DNA of 64,000 nt from Hyphomicrobiales bacterium (GTDB taxonomy: Bacteria > Pseudomonadota > Alphaproteobacteria > Rhizobiales > Beijerinckiaceae): the NCBI GenBank assembly GCA_028869185.1, contig JAGWTA010000013.1, positions 1-64,000 of the forward strand, given 5' to 3'. The translations under genes and the position numbers were made by a program. Position 1 is the first letter of the stretch. Each line of letters starts with the position of its first letter. The notes beneath the pieces were generated by a model. That model was not told where the DNA came from. It saw only the letters and a list, made by a program, of their open reading frames with translations, and searched no databases. Positions 1-8,185 of this stretch are shown in pieces.

Positions 1-809
1 TTGCAGCTCTCGCAGAAATTATGCGTCAGCGGCGTGATGAAGCCGATGCGCCCGCCTGTCTCCTTCACGCGCATATACCGCGCCGGGCCGCCGGTCGAAT
101 AATCGGTTGCCTCCAGCGTGAAACGTTCGGAAAGCCTGGCGCGCACATCGCTCAGCGGCCAATATTGGTCGAAGCGTTCGGCCTCGATTTCGCCCATCGG
201 CATGACTTCGATGAACGTCATGTCCATGCCGCGCCCATGCGCGAATTCCACGAGCGAGAAAACCTCGTCGTCGTTCACGCCCTTCAGCGCGACGGCGTTG
301 AGCTTGATGGCGATGCCCGCTTTCTGCGCCGCATCGAGCCCCTTGAGAACCACGTCGATTTCGCCGCGCCGGGTGATGTCGCGGAATTTCCCGGGGTCGA
401 GCGTATCGATCGAAACGTTGATCCGCCTGATGCCGCAATCGGCCAGTTCGCTGGCGTAGCGATGCAATTGCGAGCCGTTGGTCGTCAGCGTCAGTTCGCC
501 GAGCGCGCCCGATTGCAGATGGCGCGACAGGCTGCGGAACAATTTCATGATGTCGCGGCGCACCAGGGGCTCGCCGCCCGTGATGCGCAGCTTGCGCGTG
601 CCGCGCGCGACGAAGGCCGAGCAAAGCCGGTCGAGCTCCTCCAGCGTGAGCAAGTCGCGCTTGGGCAGAAAGGCCATATCCTCGGCCATGCAATAGACGC
701 AGCGGAAGTCGCAGCGATCCGTCACGGAAACGCGCAGATAGGTAATGGCGCGCCCGAACGGGTCGACGAGGACCGGACTGGCGGCCTGTGGCTTTGCGGA
801 AGCGTTCAT
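1..809 (-). CDS. moaA: GTP 3',8-cyclase MoaA (3' end beyond window)
   Basis: Radical SAM enzyme that turns GTP into 3',8-cyclo-GTP, the first step of molybdenum cofactor synthesis. Reading from the ATG at 809, the protein has [18 protein letters not shown] followed by the CxxxCxxC cluster motif (CDFRCVYC), then the TGGEPL glycine-rich SAM motif and NGSQLHRYA. It is still open at base 1 in THNFCESC, which is the start of the C-terminal second Fe-S cluster region, so only the C-terminal part is missing. It is divergent from the DUF971 gene. A cofactor link with the molybdenum hydroxylase genes at 43196-46864 is biochemical, not positional. Confidence 0.95.
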   Translation of the reverse strand, partial: MNASAKPQAASPVLVDPFGRAITYLRVSVTDRCDFRCVYCMAEDMAFLPKRDLLTLEELDRLCSAFVARGTRKLRITGGEPLVRRDIMKLFRSLSRHLQSGALGELTLTTNGSQLHRYASELADCGIRRINVSIDTLDPGKFRDITRRGEIDVVLKGLDAAQKAGIAIKLNAVALKGVNDDEVFSLVEFAHGRGMDMTFIEVMPMGEIEAERFDQYWPLSDVRARLSERFTLEATDYSTGGPARYMRVKETGGRIGFITPLTHNFCESC

Positions 810-869
810 AGGTCTTATGTTTCCCGCAATTGTGGATATATCAAGAGGACTGAAGAGGGAGAGACGTTG

Positions 870-1289
870 ATGAGCGATATCTGGCCAACCGAATTGCGGC
901 TGAGCGAGGCCGGCCGTCTGCTGACGGTCACCTTCGAGGACGGCGCGGCTTACGCCCTGCCGGCCGAATATTTGCGGGTCGAGAGCCCGAGCGCGGAAGT
1001 GCAGGGCCATTCGCCCGACGAGCGCAAGACCATCCCCGGCAAGCGCAACGTCGCCATCGCCGCCGTCGAGCCGGTCGGCAATTACGCCGTAAAGCTCAAT
1101 TTCGACGATGGCCACGACACCGGGATTTTCACCTGGTCTTATCTCGCCGAACTCGGCCGCGATCATGACGCCAAGTGGCAGGACTATCTCAACGCATTGT
1201 CGTCAAAGGGCTTTTCGCGCGAACCGACGGCTTCCGCCGCCTCCGAAAAACAGGGCGGTTGCGGTTCGGGCAGCTGCGGCTGCCACTGA
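870..1289 (+). CDS. DUF971 (GBBH-like N-terminal domain) protein
   Basis: A 139-residue protein of the DUF971 family, the domain found at the N-terminus of gamma-butyrobetaine hydroxylase and as a free-standing bacterial protein often linked to Fe-S cluster proteins. Visible features are the [20 protein letters not shown] beginning, the central PGKRNVAI and [19 protein letters not shown] stretch, and WSYLAELG. The last residues form a Cys/Gly tail, [11 protein letters not shown], which could bind metal. The ATG at 870 is chosen because AGAGGGAGAG lies just upstream; the frame is open further upstream only as an antisense shadow of moaA. The biochemical role is unknown. Confidence 0.85.
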   Translation: MSDIWPTELRLSEAGRLLTVTFEDGAAYALPAEYLRVESPSAEVQGHSPDERKTIPGKRNVAIAAVEPVGNYAVKLNFDDGHDTGIFTWSYLAELGRDHDAKWQDYLNALSSKGFSREPTASAASEKQGGCGSGSCGCH

Positions 1290-1317
1290 CGGCGCAAATG
1301 AACTGACGGCGCAAATG

Positions 1318-1347
1318 AAAAGGCCGGGCTTTCGCCCGGCCTTTTTA
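1318..1347. terminator. Bidirectional intrinsic terminator
   Basis: Stem AGGCCGGGC / GCCCGGCCT with a short TTTC loop, an A-run before it and a T-run after it. It lies between the convergent DUF971 and L,D-transpeptidase genes and can serve both. Confidence 0.9.
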
Positions 1348-1382
1348 TGTGAGCCAGCCCGCTCAGGGCTGCGAGCGTCCGC

Positions 1383-1973
1383 TCAGGGCTGGACGACAAC
1401 CCGCGTGCCGACGCGGACGCGATCGTAGAGATCGACCACATCGTCGTTGGTCATGCGAATGCAGCCCGACGAAACCGCCTGACCGATCGTTTCCGGCTCG
1501 TTCGAACCGTGGATGCGATACAGCGACGAACCCAGATACATCGCGCGCGCGCCGAGCGGATTTTGGATCCCGCCCTTCATGTGGCGCGGCAGATCGGGAC
1601 GGCGCTTGAGCATTTCGCTCGGCGGGGTCCAGTCCGGCCATTCGCGCTTCATGGAAATCGTCTTCACGCCCGCCCATTCGAAACCGGGGCGACCGACGCC
1701 GACGCCATATTTCACGGCCTTGCCATCCGGCAGCACGTAATAGAGGCGGCGCTCGGAGGTGGAGATGATGATCGTGCCGGGCGCCTGCTTGCCGCTGTAA
1801 TAAACGGTTTCGCGCTGGATGGCGGTGGCGAGCGGACGGCCGTCCGAGCCGCGCACAACGCGCTGCACCAAGGGCTGGTGCGTGAGCGGATCGACATCGA
1901 CGCCGGGAGCGGCGAAAGCGGCGCCGGCGAAAAGACCGGCGAGACAGGCGATAGAAACGAGGGAACGCCGCAT
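1383..1973 (-). CDS. L,D-transpeptidase (YkuD/ErfK family)
   Basis: Secreted 196-residue cell-wall enzyme that should make 3-3 peptidoglycan cross-links or attach proteins to peptidoglycan. An N-terminal signal peptide (MRRSLVSIACLAGLFAGAAFA) is followed by the YkuD domain; the catalytic motif is complete (HGSNEPETIG followed by SSGCIRM, with Cys as nucleophile). The start at 1973 is supported by AAGGA 7 bases upstream. It lies downstream of the SDR gene with a 176-base gap, so it probably has its own promoter. The length is typical of short alphaproteobacterial L,D-transpeptidases. Confidence 0.92.
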   Translation of the reverse strand: MRRSLVSIACLAGLFAGAAFAAPGVDVDPLTHQPLVQRVVRGSDGRPLATAIQRETVYYSGKQAPGTIIISTSERRLYYVLPDGKAVKYGVGVGRPGFEWAGVKTISMKREWPDWTPPSEMLKRRPDLPRHMKGGIQNPLGARAMYLGSSLYRIHGSNEPETIGQAVSSGCIRMTNDDVVDLYDRVRVGTRVVVQP

Positions 1974-2149
1974 TGGGTTTTCCTTGGCCTTGCAGAAGAG
2001 GGTTTGCGGCGCGCCCGGGCGCAACGCATCAAGGCGCACATAATTGCGCGCCTCGCATTGGGCCCAATAGTGACGAAAGACTCGCCCGCCCGCAACGATT
2101 CGGGCGACGCTGCGGCACTTCAATGGCGCTTGTTGCGCCAGCGCCACAC

Positions 2150-3079
2150 TCAGTCCGTGCCGCCTTCCCAGTCGCGGGCGGTCGGCGCGGGGGTGGGCGC
2201 ATCGGGGGCGCGCTGCGCCTTGTCACGGGCGTTTTGCGCCATGATGGCAGTCTTGGCGTTCGCCCAGTCGGCGTCGTTCCAGCTGCGCAACTCGTAGAAA
2301 TTTCCGCCCGTCGCCAAAGCCTGCGCGCCGTCCATGGCGATCGTTTCGCCGGTCAGCCAGTCGCAGCCATCCGCCATCAGGAAAGTCGCCAGGTTCTGCA
2401 ACTCGGCCAGCGTTCCGACGCGGCCCATCGGATTGACGGCGGCGGTGCGCGCGCCGGGCGCCTCGCCCGGATTGAGGCGCTTGCTCATGCCCTCGGTCGG
2501 AATTTCGCCCGGCGCGATGCAATTCAGGCGAATTCCGTAGCGTCCCCATTCTGCCGCCAGCGATTGCGTCATGACGGAGACCGCCGCCTTGCTCATGGCG
2601 GAGGGAACGACGAAGGGCGAGCCGTTGCGCACCCACGTGACCGTGATCGAAACGACCGAGCCCGGCAGCTTGGCGGCGATCCAGCGCTTGCCAACGGCCT
2701 GCGTGACGTAAAACGTGCCATGCATGACGGTGTTGGCGATGGCGTCGAAGCCGCCGGGCGTCAGATCCTGCGTGCGCGCAACGAAATTGCCGGCGGCGTT
2801 GTTGACGAGGCCGGTCAGCGGCCCGTCTTCGAAAATCTGCCCGATCATGTCCTCGACCGCAGCAGCGTCGCGGATGTCGCAGCCGTAGGATTCAATGCGA
2901 GCGCCGGGGATGGCGGCGGCCATTTCGAAGGCGGCCTGCCGCGCAACATCGCGGCGGCGCCCGCAAATGACGATCTGCGCGCCAAGCTGCGCGTAGCGCT
3001 CGGCCATCGCGCGGCCGAGCCCCGTGGCGCCGCCCGTGACCAGAATGCGCTTGCCCTTGAGAAGTCCCTCGCGAAACAT
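2150..3079 (-). CDS. SDR family oxidoreductase, 2,4-dienoyl-CoA reductase-like
   Basis: A 309-residue NAD(P)-binding Rossmann enzyme. The cofactor motif TGGATGLG is near residue 15 and NNAAGN near residue 93. The usual YxxxK catalytic pair is not present: the position reads SAMSKAAV, followed by LAAEWGRYGIRLNCIAPG. That pattern is normal for the 2,4-dienoyl-CoA reductase branch of SDRs, which place their catalytic residues elsewhere, so a role in unsaturated fatty acid beta-oxidation is likely. The C-terminal tail after about residue 265 is rich in Ala and Pro and probably unstructured. The substrate is inferred, not shown. Confidence 0.85.
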   Translation of the reverse strand: MFREGLLKGKRILVTGGATGLGRAMAERYAQLGAQIVICGRRRDVARQAAFEMAAAIPGARIESYGCDIRDAAAVEDMIGQIFEDGPLTGLVNNAAGNFVARTQDLTPGGFDAIANTVMHGTFYVTQAVGKRWIAAKLPGSVVSITVTWVRNGSPFVVPSAMSKAAVSVMTQSLAAEWGRYGIRLNCIAPGEIPTEGMSKRLNPGEAPGARTAAVNPMGRVGTLAELQNLATFLMADGCDWLTGETIAMDGAQALATGGNFYELRSWNDADWANAKTAIMAQNARDKAQRAPDAPTPAPTARDWEGGTD

Positions 3080-3162
3080 GGCGTTCTCCCTCGACCGACG
3101 CCGCCAAGGCTATCGCAAAACAAAAGGGCTGACTAACGCCGAAAACCGCGTGCGGACGAAAA

Positions 3163-3237
3163 TGGTGGGCGCGACAGGGATTGAACCTGTGACCCCTCCC
3201 GTGTGAAGGGAGTGCTCTGCCGCTGAGCTACGCGCCC
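3163..3237 (-). tRNA. tRNA-Val (anticodon CAC)
   Basis: Cloverleaf on the minus strand: acceptor GGGCGCG pairs with CGCGCCC, D-arm GCTC..GAGC, anticodon stem CTCCC/GGGAG around the loop TTCACAC (anticodon CAC at 3205-3203), T-loop GGTTCAATCC. The 3' CCA is encoded (tgg at 3163-3165 on the plus strand). Confidence 0.97.
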
Positions 3238-3311
3238 GCAGCCTTGGCTGCGCGCCTGACGTTTAGGCGCGCCGGCGGGGCTCCGTCAAGCGGCGCGGGC
3301 GCGCGGCGGCC

Positions 3312-3692
3312 TCATTTCATCAGGCGCATCAGGGCGCGCCCTTTGGGCGTGCGGAACTCCTTCGTCTCGATCGCGCCGTCGCCGTCGATATCGGCGCGTT
3401 TGAACGCCCGTTCGGTCGCCGCCAGATATTCTTCGCGGGTCAGCGTCCCGTCCTTGTCCGGATTGGCGGTCATCCAGTGCTGGCGCGACAGGCGGCCGCG
3501 CAGTTCCTTGCGACTGAGCGTTCCGTCTTTGTCGCGCTCCAGACGATCGAATGTCGCGTTGGCCGCTCGTTTGGCTTCTGCAAGATCGATGCGCCCGTTC
3601 TTGTCGACATCGAAAGCGCGCAGGCGCGACTGCGACAGCGCTGGCCCGGCGATGAGTGCGGCGAAAGCGGCGGCGAAAGCGGCGATTCTCAT
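3312..3692 (-). CDS. Secreted EF-hand calcium-binding protein
   Basis: A 126-residue protein with a signal peptide (MRIAAFAAAFAALIAGPALS) and four EF-hand-like loops: DVDKNGRIDLAE, ERDKDGTLSRKE, NPDKDGTLTREE and DIDGDGAIETKE. Each has acidic residues at positions 1, 3 and 5 and Gly at 6, so calcium binding in the periplasm is likely. The start at 3692 is preceded by GGAAC and gives a proper signal peptide; a longer reading frame upstream lacks one. It is downstream of gph on the same strand with a 72-base gap. The partner or function is unknown. Confidence 0.85.
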   Translation of the reverse strand: MRIAAFAAAFAALIAGPALSQSRLRAFDVDKNGRIDLAEAKRAANATFDRLERDKDGTLSRKELRGRLSRQHWMTANPDKDGTLTREEYLAATERAFKRADIDGDGAIETKEFRTPKGRALMRLMK

Positions 3693-3764
3693 TGAGCGGT
3701 TCCTTCGTTCGCGCGAATCTTCGGCCGAATGTCGCCGCCCGTCAAACAAAAGCGCGCCAGCGCC

Positions 3765-4442
3765 TCACACGCGCGCCGCGCGCACCGCCTGCACCGCGTC
3801 CCACAGCGCATCGAAATGCGAAATGACGCGATCGGGACCAAGCTCCGTGACAGGCGTGTCCGTATAGCCGAAATCGACGGCCACCACCGGCACGCCGAGA
3901 CCGCGCGCGGTCTCGATATCGGCGCGCGAGTCGCCAACCATCACGGCGCGCGCGGGCGAGCCGCCCGCCGACTGGATGGTCTTTTCGAGAATGCGCGGAT
4001 CGGGTTTGGCGACGCCGAACGTGTCCTGCCCGACGATCGCGCGAAAGCGATGCGCGACGCCGAGCGCTTCCAGCAGCTTCCGGGCGGGGCGCTCGACCTT
4101 GTTGGTGCAGACCGCCAGACCCCAGCCTGCAGCCTCGAACCGATCCATCGCCGCGACGACGCCTGGAAACAGGAAGGTCTGATCGGCAATGTGGGCGTCG
4201 TAATGGTTCAGGAAAGCCGTGTAGAGCCGCTCGAGCCTTTCGCCCTCCAGCGTCTGCCCCTGTGCGGCGAATCCGCGCATGAGAAGCGCCTTGGCGCCTG
4301 CGCCCACCAGATAGCGCGCGCGTTCCGTCGGCACGGGGGCGATGCCTTCGCTCGCCAGAACATGATTGAGCGTCGCCATCAAATCGCCGGCGGTTTCGGC
4401 CAACGTGCCGTCGAGGTCGAAAATGAGGAGCGGTTGGGTCAT
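3765..4442 (-). CDS. gph: Phosphoglycolate phosphatase (HAD superfamily)
   Basis: A 225-residue HAD hydrolase that removes phosphate from 2-phosphoglycolate, a by-product of DNA repair or of Rubisco. Motif I FDLDGTLAET is at residues 8-17, the motif II threonine is in AVCTNK, and motifs III and IV are in KPDPRIL and MVGDSRADIETA. The cap domain lies between motif I and II. The length matches the Gph family. Other closely related HAD phosphatases cannot be fully excluded by sequence alone. Confidence 0.88.
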   Translation of the reverse strand: MTQPLLIFDLDGTLAETAGDLMATLNHVLASEGIAPVPTERARYLVGAGAKALLMRGFAAQGQTLEGERLERLYTAFLNHYDAHIADQTFLFPGVVAAMDRFEAAGWGLAVCTNKVERPARKLLEALGVAHRFRAIVGQDTFGVAKPDPRILEKTIQSAGGSPARAVMVGDSRADIETARGLGVPVVAVDFGYTDTPVTELGPDRVISHFDALWDAVQAVRAARV

Positions 4443-4532
4443 TCTTGCTCGTTAGGGGCCGCAGCCTCGACCGTCAACCGTCCGTTAACCATCTCCGTGC
4501 TCGATTTTGCCACGAACCTCCGGGAGAAATCC

Positions 4533-4889
4533 ATGCGTCGCCTGGCTCTGGCCTGCCTGACAGCCCTCTGCGCCTGCGGTGCGCATGCGGCTTCGCAATA
4601 TGATTTTCTCGCCGCGCCCGAAACCGATCTCAACCGCGTCTATCGCGTCGACCGCGCGACGGGGGAGATGGGCGCATGCCAGTATGGCCTGAAGGAAAAC
4701 AGCGTCGGTGTGACCATCTGCTATCCGCCCGGCGAGGGCGCGACCGCGCAAACGCCGAGCGAATATGCGCTGCTCGCCTCACGCCACGATCGCGAAGCCG
4801 GCGTTTTCCGCATCGACACGCGCACCGGCCAGATGTCGATCTGCTATGTGCTGAACGACGCCGTCGTCTGCACGCCGCAGGCGAAGTGA
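4533..4889 (+). CDS. Secreted hypothetical protein
   Basis: A 118-residue protein with a signal peptide ending near CGAHAA. The mature part contains two similar units, VYRVDRATGEMGACQYG and VFRIDTRTGQMSICYV, each followed by another Cys, so it looks like an internal duplication of a beta-strand motif that reads 'R-D-x-x-T-G-x-M-x-x-C'. The start at 4533 follows CGGGAGAAATCC. It is divergent from gph and convergent with the next gene. I do not recognise the family; this pattern recurs in small periplasmic proteins that may form beta-propeller-like blades. Confidence 0.75.
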   Translation: MRRLALACLTALCACGAHAASQYDFLAAPETDLNRVYRVDRATGEMGACQYGLKENSVGVTICYPPGEGATAQTPSEYALLASRHDREAGVFRIDTRTGQMSICYVLNDAVVCTPQAK

Positions 4890-4908
4890 CGAGCGATCGA
4901 GGCGGCGC

Positions 4909-5784
4909 CTATTGCAGGCAGGTCCTGGCGTCGTCCGGCAGCTCATAGACCGGCGAGGCCAGACCCAGAAACGACTGCCAGTACGAATCCATTTCCAGCT
5001 TGCTGCGAATGGCCGAGGCGCGATCGAACATCACGCAGCGCAGCGTCTCGTTGGTGCGATAGACCGCATCGAGCCGCTTGAACGCTGTATCCACGAACTC
5101 CTTGCGCTCTGCGGCGTCGAACTTCGGGGCTGCGCGCACCGGATCGGCGATCTGGTCGATCTGGTCCTTCACAAGCGCGCCGCAATGATTGACGACTTCC
5201 AGCATCACGCGCGCTGGCAGTCCGTTCAGCGCGATGCCGGAAGGGCCAAACGGATAGGCGCGGCAATCGAGCGGCCAGACGCGCTTGATCTGTTCCTTCG
5301 CGTCGAGGCCGAAGGGACCATCGACGAAAAAGGCGATGTCGCGCGCAACGCTCGTGTAGCGGATCGCCCAATCCTTGTCCGCTTCCAGAAATTCCGTGCG
5401 TGCGGCGGTCCATTCGGCGTCCTGAACGCCGCGTTCGATGGCGCGCGTCATGCGAAACAACGCATACCAGCGCCGGTTGACCAGATCGGACGCCGATTGA
5501 TAGGCCGACAGGACGTTGGACGTGTCCTTGTCGATCTTGGCGACGCGGTTCTGCCAGGTCCAGCCGCGCTGCTGAATCCAGGTCGTGGCGATCGTTCCGA
5601 GCACGCCGGTCAGCATGAATCCCGCAAGCGCCAGTAGCGCCTTTTCGCGCAAGGGTTGCGGCGGCGGCGTCGGTGCGGCGGACGTTTCGGGCAAGGCGAT
5701 CACCTTTTGGGGCGGGGCGGGCGCGCAGGGCGCAAGGATCTGTGCAAGGATCTGTGAAAGGCTCTGTCGCAAGGCTGTTCGCAA
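4909..5784 (-). CDS. Membrane-anchored hypothetical protein
   Basis: A 291-residue protein with one clear transmembrane helix at about residues 48-66 (ALLALAGFMLTGVLGTIATT), a Pro-rich N-terminal segment before it and a mostly alpha-helical soluble part after it. Several Cys, Trp and charged residues are present but I see no known catalytic motif. The start used is TTG at 5784; it is uncertain, since no strong ribosome site is visible and no ATG precedes the helix in frame. It is divergent from the ABC binding-protein gene. Function unknown. Confidence 0.65.
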   Translation of the reverse strand: MRTALRQSLSQILAQILAPCAPAPPQKVIALPETSAAPTPPPQPLREKALLALAGFMLTGVLGTIATTWIQQRGWTWQNRVAKIDKDTSNVLSAYQSASDLVNRRWYALFRMTRAIERGVQDAEWTAARTEFLEADKDWAIRYTSVARDIAFFVDGPFGLDAKEQIKRVWPLDCRAYPFGPSGIALNGLPARVMLEVVNHCGALVKDQIDQIADPVRAAPKFDAAERKEFVDTAFKRLDAVYRTNETLRCVMFDRASAIRSKLEMDSYWQSFLGLASPVYELPDDARTCLQ

Positions 5785-5965
5785 GGCGATGGCGCCGCCC
5801 CCGTCAGCGGCCCGCGCGCGCCTTTTGATCAGGCGTAAGGTCGTTCTGTCGGCGGCAATTTAACGATTGTGCCGGGGCGGGTCGAGTCTTGCGCCGCGCC
5901 CTGCGGACGCTATGGTTCGCGACCCGCATGAGCGCGGGGCCATCGGACAAGGGAGACTGAATAAC

Positions 5966-7195
5966 GTGTCGCACAAGAATCTCACCTTCCATCGCCGCGC
6001 CGTGCTCGCCGGCGCTGGCGCGCTGATCGCCTCGCCCGCCATCGTTCGCGCGCAGGAAAAGAAGCTCAAGATCGGCGTGCTGCTGCCGCGTTCGGGCTTT
6101 TTCGCGCAGGCCGGCCAGAGCTGCCACCGCGGCGCGCTTGCCTCCGTCAAGGTGCTCGCCGACCTCGGCTACAACGTCGAGCTGATGCATATCGACACCG
6201 AATCCAACGCCGATGTGGCGCGCACGCAGGCCGAAAAGGCGATCAACGAAGGCGCACATTGTCTTGTCGGCGCTTTCGAGTCCGGCCACACGCTCGCCAT
6301 CGCGCAAGTGTGCGAACAGCGGCAGACGCCGCTCGTCATCAACGTCGCCGCAGCGCCCAACATCACCCAGCAGGGCTACCAATATCTCGTTCGCAATTTC
6401 CCGACGGGCGGCATGCTGGTGACCAATGGCTTGAAACTGGTGACCGAGTTGACCAGGTCGGCTGGCGTCGACATCAAGACAGCGGCTTTCCTGCACGCCA
6501 ACGACACGTTCGGCACGTCCATGCGCACGGCGGTCGACGCGATCTTCCCCAAGCTGGACATGCCGTTCAAGCTGGTGGAAAGCATCGCTTACGATCCGAA
6601 GGCGCAGGATCTTTCTGTCGAGGTGACGAAGCTGCGCTCGATCAATCCCGATCTTCTGATGATCGTCACGCGCGCCGGCGACGCCATCAAGCTGACGCGC
6701 GACATGGTGCGTCAGAAATTCGAGCCCAAGGCCATCATCTCGCCCGGCTCGCCCGGACTCTACGACGAAGAGTTCTTCAAGGCGGTCGGTCCCTACGCGA
6801 ATTATTTCATCTACAATCTTCCCTGGGCCAATCCGAAATCGGCGATGACGCAGGCGCTCGAGGCCTCGTTCAAACAGACATCGCCCGACAACCGCTTCGC
6901 GCTCGACTGTTTCAACGCAGGCTTCACCTTCGAGGCGCTGCTTGTTGCGGCGGACGCTTTCAAGCGTGCGGGCGCGGACGACGGCCCGACGCTGATGAAG
7001 GCGATCAAGGCCTCCAGCATCAAGGATCACGTGATGACCGGCGGCCCGATCGCGTTCAACGACAAGGGCGACAACCTGAACATCACCTCCGCTTCGGTCG
7101 AGAACATCGCACTGACGCCGACGGTCGTTTATCCGGCGGAAGCCGCCACGGCCAAGCCGGTCCTGCCGATGCCGTCCTGGCAGGGGCGCAAATAA
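5966..7195 (+). CDS. Branched-chain-type ABC transporter substrate-binding protein
   Basis: Periplasmic binding protein of the LivJ/LivK fold (type I), 409 residues. A Tat-like signal FHRRAVLAGAGALIASPAIVRA precedes the mature protein KKLKIGVLLPRSGFFAQAG, which is typical of this family. The start is GTG at 5966 with GGGAGA nine bases upstream; the longer frame lacks a signal peptide start. It heads a five-gene importer locus with livH, livM, livG and livF, so it should capture the substrate. The substrate may be branched-chain amino acids or an amide or aromatic compound; sequence alone does not decide. Confidence 0.92.
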   Translation: MSHKNLTFHRRAVLAGAGALIASPAIVRAQEKKLKIGVLLPRSGFFAQAGQSCHRGALASVKVLADLGYNVELMHIDTESNADVARTQAEKAINEGAHCLVGAFESGHTLAIAQVCEQRQTPLVINVAAAPNITQQGYQYLVRNFPTGGMLVTNGLKLVTELTRSAGVDIKTAAFLHANDTFGTSMRTAVDAIFPKLDMPFKLVESIAYDPKAQDLSVEVTKLRSINPDLLMIVTRAGDAIKLTRDMVRQKFEPKAIISPGSPGLYDEEFFKAVGPYANYFIYNLPWANPKSAMTQALEASFKQTSPDNRFALDCFNAGFTFEALLVAADAFKRAGADDGPTLMKAIKASSIKDHVMTGGPIAFNDKGDNLNITSASVENIALTPTVVYPAEAATAKPVLPMPSWQGRK

Positions 7196-7225
7196 CCTGT
7201 AGGGAAAACGGCGACAGGCGGGCGC

Positions 7226-7257
7226 GCGCCGCTCCTCCCCTTGCGGGGAGGGGCGCG
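7226..7257. repeat. Intergenic REP-like GC-rich hairpin
   Basis: Palindrome CCTCCCC-TTGC-GGGGAGG flanked by GCGCC/GGCGC between the binding-protein gene and livH. Hairpins with this core are widespread intergenic repeats in alphaproteobacteria. Without a T-run it is unlikely to be a full terminator, but it could protect the binding-protein mRNA or lower expression of the membrane genes. Confidence 0.6.
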
Positions 7258-7312
7258 GTGTCCGATACAGCGCGCGGCGCGCGCGCCGCCCCGCCGCCTC
7301 ACCGGATTGTCG

Positions 7313-8185
7313 ATGTCACTGCCGCTCTTTGTCGAAGTTCTCATCCAGGGCATGCTCACCGGCCTTGTTTACGGGCTGATGGCGCTTGGGCTTTCGGTGA
7401 TTTTCGGCGTGGTGCGCGTCGTCAATTTCGCGCATGGGGAATTTGCGGTGCTTGCGATGTACGCCGCATTCGTCCTGTTCGGGCTGTTTCATCTCGATCC
7501 GATCATCGCCAGCATTCCCATCGCTGCAGCGTTTTTCGTTATCGGCTACCTGCTGCAACGCGCCGTCGTGCAGCCTTTCGTCACCCGGCCGCAGCACGAG
7601 CAGTTCATCCTCCTCGTTGGCCTTTCAATTGTCATCGTCAACGCATTGCTGCTGATCTTCGGCCCGGAATCGCGGCATGTCGATCTGCCTTACTCCTTCG
7701 ATTCCTTTTCGATTGGCTCCATTCTGATCGACGAGGTGCGCGTTTATGGCGCGCTCGCCGCGCTTGCCGTCACCGCTGTGCTGTTCGCGTTTTTCCGTTT
7801 CACATCTACAGGCGTCGCGATCCGCGCCGCCGCTGACAATCTTGTCGGCGCTGCAGTCGTGGGGCTCGACGTGAAACGCCTTTACGCCATTTCCTTCGGC
7901 GTCGGGCTGGCCTGCGTCGGCGCAGCCGGCGCCATCATGATGGCGCTCACCGACATGACGCCGATGCTCGCGCCCTCTTTGACGCTGCTCGCCTTTACGA
8001 TCGTCATCGTCGGCGGCCTTGGCTCGATGGTCGGCGCACTCGCGGGCGGTCTGCTGATCGGCGTCGCGGAAGCGGCCGCCAGCGCGCTCGCTTCCCCCTC
8101 CATGAAGAGCATGGTGTCTTTCGGCCTGCTCATCGTGGTGCTGGCGCTGCGCCCGCAGGGACTGTTCGGAAAGGCCGAGGCATGA
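7313..8185 (+). CDS. livH: ABC transporter permease, LivH type
   Basis: Inner-membrane permease of a branched-chain amino acid-type importer, 290 residues, about eight hydrophobic segments. The family signature is seen in GLVYGLMALGLSVIFGVVRVVNFAHGEF near the N-terminus and in the EAA-like loop GLGSMVGALAGGLLIGVAEA near the C-terminus. The ATG at 7313 is chosen because LPLFVEVLIQGMLTG is the standard beginning of LivH proteins. Its stop overlaps livM by four bases (ATGA), so the two are translated together. Confidence 0.95.
   Translation: MSLPLFVEVLIQGMLTGLVYGLMALGLSVIFGVVRVVNFAHGEFAVLAMYAAFVLFGLFHLDPIIASIPIAAAFFVIGYLLQRAVVQPFVTRPQHEQFILLVGLSIVIVNALLLIFGPESRHVDLPYSFDSFSIGSILIDEVRVYGALAALAVTAVLFAFFRFTSTGVAIRAAADNLVGAAVVGLDVKRLYAISFGVGLACVGAAGAIMMALTDMTPMLAPSLTLLAFTIVIVGGLGSMVGALAGGLLIGVAEAAASALASPSMKSMVSFGLLIVVLALRPQGLFGKAEA

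Noticed and set aside
21..869. Plus-strand frame extending the DUF971 protein upstream by about 283 residues
   Set aside because: This portion is antisense to moaA; the DUF971 family begins at the ATG at 870.
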